8,098 nucleotides of DNA from Rhodospirillales bacterium (GTDB taxonomy: Bacteria; Pseudomonadota; Alphaproteobacteria; Rhodospirillales; Defluviicoccaceae). Of this stretch, positions 5,477 through 8,098 are shown one piece after another; positions within the stretch are counted from its first letter, which is position 1; each line of letters starts with the position of its first letter. The position numbers and the translations under genes were made by a program. Under the pieces are notes generated by a model. The model worked only from the letters and a program-made list of their open reading frames with translations. It did no database searches and was not told the origin of the DNA. Location of the stretch: assembly GCA_026125865.1 (NCBI GenBank), contig JAHCKI010000098.1, positions 1-8,098 of the forward strand, read 5' to 3'.

Positions 5477-6694
5477 TTAGATCGGCGTGGCGTGCGACCT
5501 TTTCGCCAGGGCGAGCAAGGCGATAGCCAGAATGCCGGCGATCATGAACCCCGACGCAAAGGGGATGACGGTTTGGTTGTACAAGCGTCCAACAGGGACA
5601 GCCAAGGCGACCGCCACAAGGCTCGAAATGGCCGCCACCAGCGATGCCCCCAATCCCGCGACGCGCCCCAATGATTGCATCGCCAGGGCATTCAGATTGC
5701 CGAACAAACATCCGACGCAAAGGAACATGAGGAAGCATGAAGTCATGAAGAACCCGAACGGCGGTGCATCGGAAATGATCAACGCCGTCACCAACAAGAT
5801 GAAACTGAACAGGACCAAGCCGGAAAGCGCGACGACCGACAGCCGGTGCATGCCGATGCGAACAACGAACTGAGAATTCAGAAACGCGGCCATCCCGATG
5901 GCGAACGCCAGGACCGCGAAGTACATCGGAAAAGTGTCGGCGATGTCGTAGAGATCGAGAAACATCGCTTGCGCGGTTCCCAGATAAATCAACAAGGCGC
6001 CGAATATGAGGCCTGCGGCCAACGTATAGGCCATCACCCTCGGGTGCCTGACGACCAGGGATGTGTTCCAGAACAGCGAACGGATGGAAAGCGGTATGCG
6101 GCGCTCCGGGTGCAGTGTTTCCGGTTGCCGCCAAACCAGCCAGACGGCAATGACCGCCGTCCACAACAGATAGAACGAGAAGATCGCCCGCCACCCCGCC
6201 ATTTTCACCAATAGTTGCCCCATGGCCGGTGCGCACATGGGCGCCAGGATAAAAACCATGAAAATGAACGACATGATCCGCGCCATGGCCTCGCCTTCGA
6301 ACTGATCTCGAATGAGCGCACGCGATGTGGTCTTTGGCGCTGCGACGCCGATCCCCTGAACGATCCGTGCAATCAGGATCTGCTCGAAGGAAAACGCCGT
6401 CATGGCGACGACCGTGCTCACCGCGTAGATGAGCAATCCGAGCAATATCGTCTTCTTGCGTCCGATGGCGTCGGACAAGGGGCCGAAGATCAGTTCTCCC
6501 AACACCATTCCCAGAATGAACATGGAGACCACGAACTGAGTATCGTTGGAATCCGTGAGCTTGAATTCCTGTCCGATGTTCAGCAGAGCCGGAAGTACTG
6601 CGTCGATGCTGATCGCGGTCAGGGCCTGGATCGCCGAGAACAGTATGATAAATTCAAGCGTGCTCAATGGCTTGTTTGGCATGGTGACTTGCAT
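5477..6694 (-). CDS. MFS multidrug transporter, Bcr/CflA (DHA1) type
   Basis: The 405-residue integral membrane protein has the length and alternating hydrophobic segments of a 12-helix major facilitator. Helix 1 carries the acidic residue in ALTAISIDAVLPAL. Motif A, GPLSDAIGRKK (71-81), lies in the loop between helices 2 and 3, and RIVQGIGVAAPKTTSRALIRD is typical of the Bcr/CflA drug/proton antiporters. It is predicted to export small molecules from the inner membrane using the proton gradient. The substrate (drug, bicyclomycin-like compound or metabolite) cannot be told from sequence. The start is uncertain: ATG 6694 is chosen, ATG 6682 (MPNKPLSTLEF) fits family N-termini equally well, and TTG 6721 would overlap the preceding gene's stop. 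None has a good ribosome site. The close spacing with the exported protein gene upstream suggests co-transcription. Confidence 0.9.
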   Translation of the reverse strand: MQVTMPNKPLSTLEFIILFSAIQALTAISIDAVLPALLNIGQEFKLTDSNDTQFVVSMFILGMVLGELIFGPLSDAIGRKKTILLGLLIYAVSTVVAMTAFSFEQILIARIVQGIGVAAPKTTSRALIRDQFEGEAMARIMSFIFMVFILAPMCAPAMGQLLVKMAGWRAIFSFYLLWTAVIAVWLVWRQPETLHPERRIPLSIRSLFWNTSLVVRHPRVMAYTLAAGLIFGALLIYLGTAQAMFLDLYDIADTFPMYFAVLAFAIGMAAFLNSQFVVRIGMHRLSVVALSGLVLFSFILLVTALIISDAPPFGFFMTSCFLMFLCVGCLFGNLNALAMQSLGRVAGLGASLVAAISSLVAVALAVPVGRLYNQTVIPFASGFMIAGILAIALLALAKRSHATPI

Positions 6695-6724
6695 TGAGGC
6701 AGCGAAACGAGGCGTGCTCAATGG
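6658..6724. repeat. 13-bp direct repeat flanking the transporter gene start
   Basis: GCGTGCTCAATGG is present at 6658-6670, inside the transporter's first codons, and again at 6712-6724, across the end of the exported protein gene. The copies are 54 bp apart and identical. The second copy creates the TTGAGCACG frame that looks like an alternative upstream start of the transporter. A short duplication is possible; no mobile element is associated. Confidence 0.5.
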
Positions 6725-7113
6725 GAGGGGAGTTGGATGGTGACTTCGGCGCCGCCGGTACCGTGGACGCTGTCGCCGGCGCGAATTCTTACTTGTTTGA
6801 GGTCGGCGGGCACCATGACTCTCGTCAGTGAGCGCGTGAACGGTTGTTCCTCCACATGGGGATGGTGGAGAATCCGTGTCCCAAGGACCGTGCCGTCGGG
6901 GGCAAGCACCTCGAAGCGGTCGGCGTAGTGTTCCCAGCCTGTATCGTCATGACGTACGGTCACATCGAAACGATAGGTCCCCCCCTCCTCCCGCACCGCA
7001 TTCGCCGCCAGCACATCCGCTTCGCCGGCGAACGCAGAATTGCTCCCGGCAACAAGCGTCGCTGCGAACATAGCCACGCCCAAGGCGGCGATGCATTTGT
7101 GATGGAATACCAT
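6718..7113 (-). CDS. Exported protein of unknown function, histidine-containing
   Basis: This 131-residue protein has a probable Sec signal peptide: basic start MVFHHK, hydrophobic core AALGVAMFAATLVAG, and an AFA cleavage site before G30. The mature part of about 102 residues is probably periplasmic and looks mostly beta-stranded (YRFDVTVRH, FEVLAPDGTVLGTR, VRIRAGDS, EVTIQLP). Histidines H55, H62, H83, H84, H86 and H117 are frequent and could bind metal, which is inference. The segment APDGTVLGTRILHHPHVEEQPFTRS resembles small conserved hypothetical proteins I associate with marine alphaproteobacteria, but I cannot name a family with a known function. ATG 7113 is chosen because it gives a compact signal peptide; the frame also runs to TTG 7143. 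No strong ribosome site is seen. The transporter follows immediately, so the two may be co-transcribed. Confidence 0.72.
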   Translation of the reverse strand: MVFHHKCIAALGVAMFAATLVAGSNSAFAGEADVLAANAVREEGGTYRFDVTVRHDDTGWEHYADRFEVLAPDGTVLGTRILHHPHVEEQPFTRSLTRVMVPADLKQVRIRAGDSVHGTGGAEVTIQLPSH

Positions 7114-7146
7114 GGCTAAGGCCACGACCGTTGATATCGTCAAATT

Positions 7147-7180
7147 TTGCGGCCTTTTCTCTTTTCATGGCAAGCCGCAA
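7147..7180 (-). terminator. Weak candidate terminator after rfbA
   Basis: On the minus strand TTGCGGC (7180-7174) can pair with GCCGCAA (7153-7147) to form a 7-bp stem with a 20-base loop, starting nine bases after the rfbA stop. The tail is only AATTTG, so it lacks a proper T-run. It could act as a weak or Rho-assisted terminator before the exported protein gene, or be chance. Confidence 0.3.
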
Positions 7181-7189
7181 TCGTGCACC

Positions 7190-8053
7190 TTACTCGATTA
7201 GACTCCGCAAATAGGCGCCATAGCTCGCCCCTTTCAGGGTCTCGGCCAACCGGGAGAGCTGTTCGCGATCGATAAATCCCATGCGGTAAGCGATTTCTTC
7301 CGGGCAGGCGATCTTGAAGCTCTGGCGTTCTTCGATGGTGCGGACGAACTCACCCGCCTGCAACAGCGTCGCCGGTGTGCCGGTGTCGAGCCAAGCATAA
7401 CCCCGTCCCATCATCTCGACGTTGAGGTCGCCGCGGGCAAGGTATGCGCGATTGACGTCAGTTATTTCCAGTTCGCCGCGCGCCGACGGTTTCAGCGATT
7501 CGGCGATGCCAATCACGTCATTGTCGTAGAAATAGAGGCCGGTGACGGCCCAATGGGAGCGCGGGACCGCCGGTTTTTCCTCGATCGATACCACGCGACC
7601 CGATGTGTCCAGTTCCGCCACCCCGTAACGTTCGGGATCGCGCACATGATAGAGGAAAATGGTCGCGCCGCGCGTCTGCCTGCCGGCGCGTTGCAACAAC
7701 GTACTCAAGCCGTGTCCATAATAAATGTTGTCGCCAAGAACGAGGGCACAGGGGTCGTCGCCAACGAAATCGCGGCCGAGAATGAACGCCTGCGCCAACC
7801 CCTCGGGCCGGGCTTGGGCGGTGTAGGAAAGCCTTATCCCCCAATGACCGCCGTCACCCAAGAGTTCTTGGAACAAAGGCAGGTGGGCGGGCGTGGAAAT
7901 GACGAGGATGTCCCGGATTCCCGCCAACATGAGCACCGACAACGGATAGTAGATCATCGGCTTGTCGTAGATGGGTATGATCTGCTTGCTGATGGACTTC
8001 GTCATGGGGTAAAGGCGAGTCCCCTCCCCGCCCGCGAGAACAATGCCTTTCAT
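7190..8053 (-). CDS. rfbA: Glucose-1-phosphate thymidylyltransferase
   Basis: This 287-residue cytosolic enzyme (RmlA/RfbA) joins dTTP and glucose-1-phosphate to give dTDP-glucose and pyrophosphate, the first step of dTDP-L-rhamnose and related sugars for O-antigen or exopolysaccharide. Landmarks are the nucleotide-binding GGEGTRLYPMT (8-18), KQIIPIYDKPMIYYPL (23-38), the Mg-binding LVLGDNIYYG with D108, IEEKP, WAVTGLYFYDNDV, GELEITDVNRAYL and GRGYAWLDTGT. Length is normal for the family and no key motif is missing. The ATG at 8053 has GGAAG (8065-8061) seven bases upstream and gives the expected MKGIVLAGG start. The other rml genes (rfbB, rfbC, rfbD) are not in the window; they may lie upstream of 8098, since a reading frame there appears to overlap this start. 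Confidence 0.97.
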   Translation of the reverse strand: MKGIVLAGGEGTRLYPMTKSISKQIIPIYDKPMIYYPLSVLMLAGIRDILVISTPAHLPLFQELLGDGGHWGIRLSYTAQARPEGLAQAFILGRDFVGDDPCALVLGDNIYYGHGLSTLLQRAGRQTRGATIFLYHVRDPERYGVAELDTSGRVVSIEEKPAVPRSHWAVTGLYFYDNDVIGIAESLKPSARGELEITDVNRAYLARGDLNVEMMGRGYAWLDTGTPATLLQAGEFVRTIEERQSFKIACPEEIAYRMGFIDREQLSRLAETLKGASYGAYLRSLIE

Positions 8054-8097
8054 CGTTTGGCTTCCGATTCGTCTTTCTCCGCTTTCTCAGCAGCGAG
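8050..8097 (-). CDS. Possible C-terminal end of the gene upstream of rfbA
   Basis: In one minus-strand frame the last bases of the window read LAAEKAEKDESEAKR and then TGA, which overlaps the rfbA ATG as ATGA, the same junction type seen in the sulfur operon. A highly charged Ala/Glu/Lys tail is a plausible protein end. Only 15 residues are visible, so neither identity nor coding status can be fixed; a second frame is also open across this stretch. Confidence 0.4.
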   Translation of the reverse strand, partial: LAAEKAEKDESEAKR

Positions 8098-8098
8098 G

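Noticed and set aside
5469..6236. 255-codon frame on the same strand as the transporter, shifted
   Set aside because: The other frame encodes a convincing 12-helix transporter; this one is Arg/His-rich with no membrane pattern.

Overview
The window reads as ordinary chromosome of a GC-rich alphaproteobacterium, probably of Rhodospirillales type. This is inferred from the glnB-glnA pair, the alphaproteobacterial-style type I glutamine synthetase, and an assimilatory sulfur locus in which the siroheme sulfite reductase sits with DUF2849 and DUF934 proteins. I saw no rRNA, tRNA, CRISPR array, insertion sequence or phage gene. Genus and species cannot be read from the sequence.

Layout. Positions 2-1742 (+ strand) hold nitrogen assimilation: the last 55 codons of a PII protein (glnB), a 154-base spacer with a possible sigma-54-type promoter and small repeats, then complete glnA closed by a clear intrinsic terminator. 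Everything else recognisable except one small ORF lies on the minus strand. Read in its own direction, the sulfur operon starts near 5103: DUF2849 protein, siroheme sulfite reductase (cysI), DUF934 protein, and APS reductase (cysH), which ends at 1859 facing glnA. All three internal junctions overlap, so it looks like one tightly coupled transcript. It would reduce APS to sulfite and sulfite to sulfide for cysteine synthesis. No cysG, cysDN or flavoprotein reductase gene is in view.

Upstream of the sulfur operon is the only AT-rich stretch (about 5140-5240). It has a perfect TTGACA box overlapped by a 24-bp inverted repeat, and two copies of an 11-bp AT-rich element 18 bp apart. This is the most promising regulatory region in the window. 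A possible 55-residue hydrophobic small protein (5305-5472, + strand) lies between it and the next gene.

Positions 5477-8098 (minus strand) hold a Bcr/CflA-type MFS transporter, an exported histidine-containing protein of unknown function, glucose-1-phosphate thymidylyltransferase (rfbA/rmlA, dTDP-sugar synthesis for surface polysaccharide), and what may be the last codons of a gene overlapping the rfbA start.

I did not find convincing evidence of a new defence or mobile system. The less explained parts are the DUF2849/DUF934 partners of sulfite reductase, the operator-like sequence in front of them, the exported protein and the small ORF.
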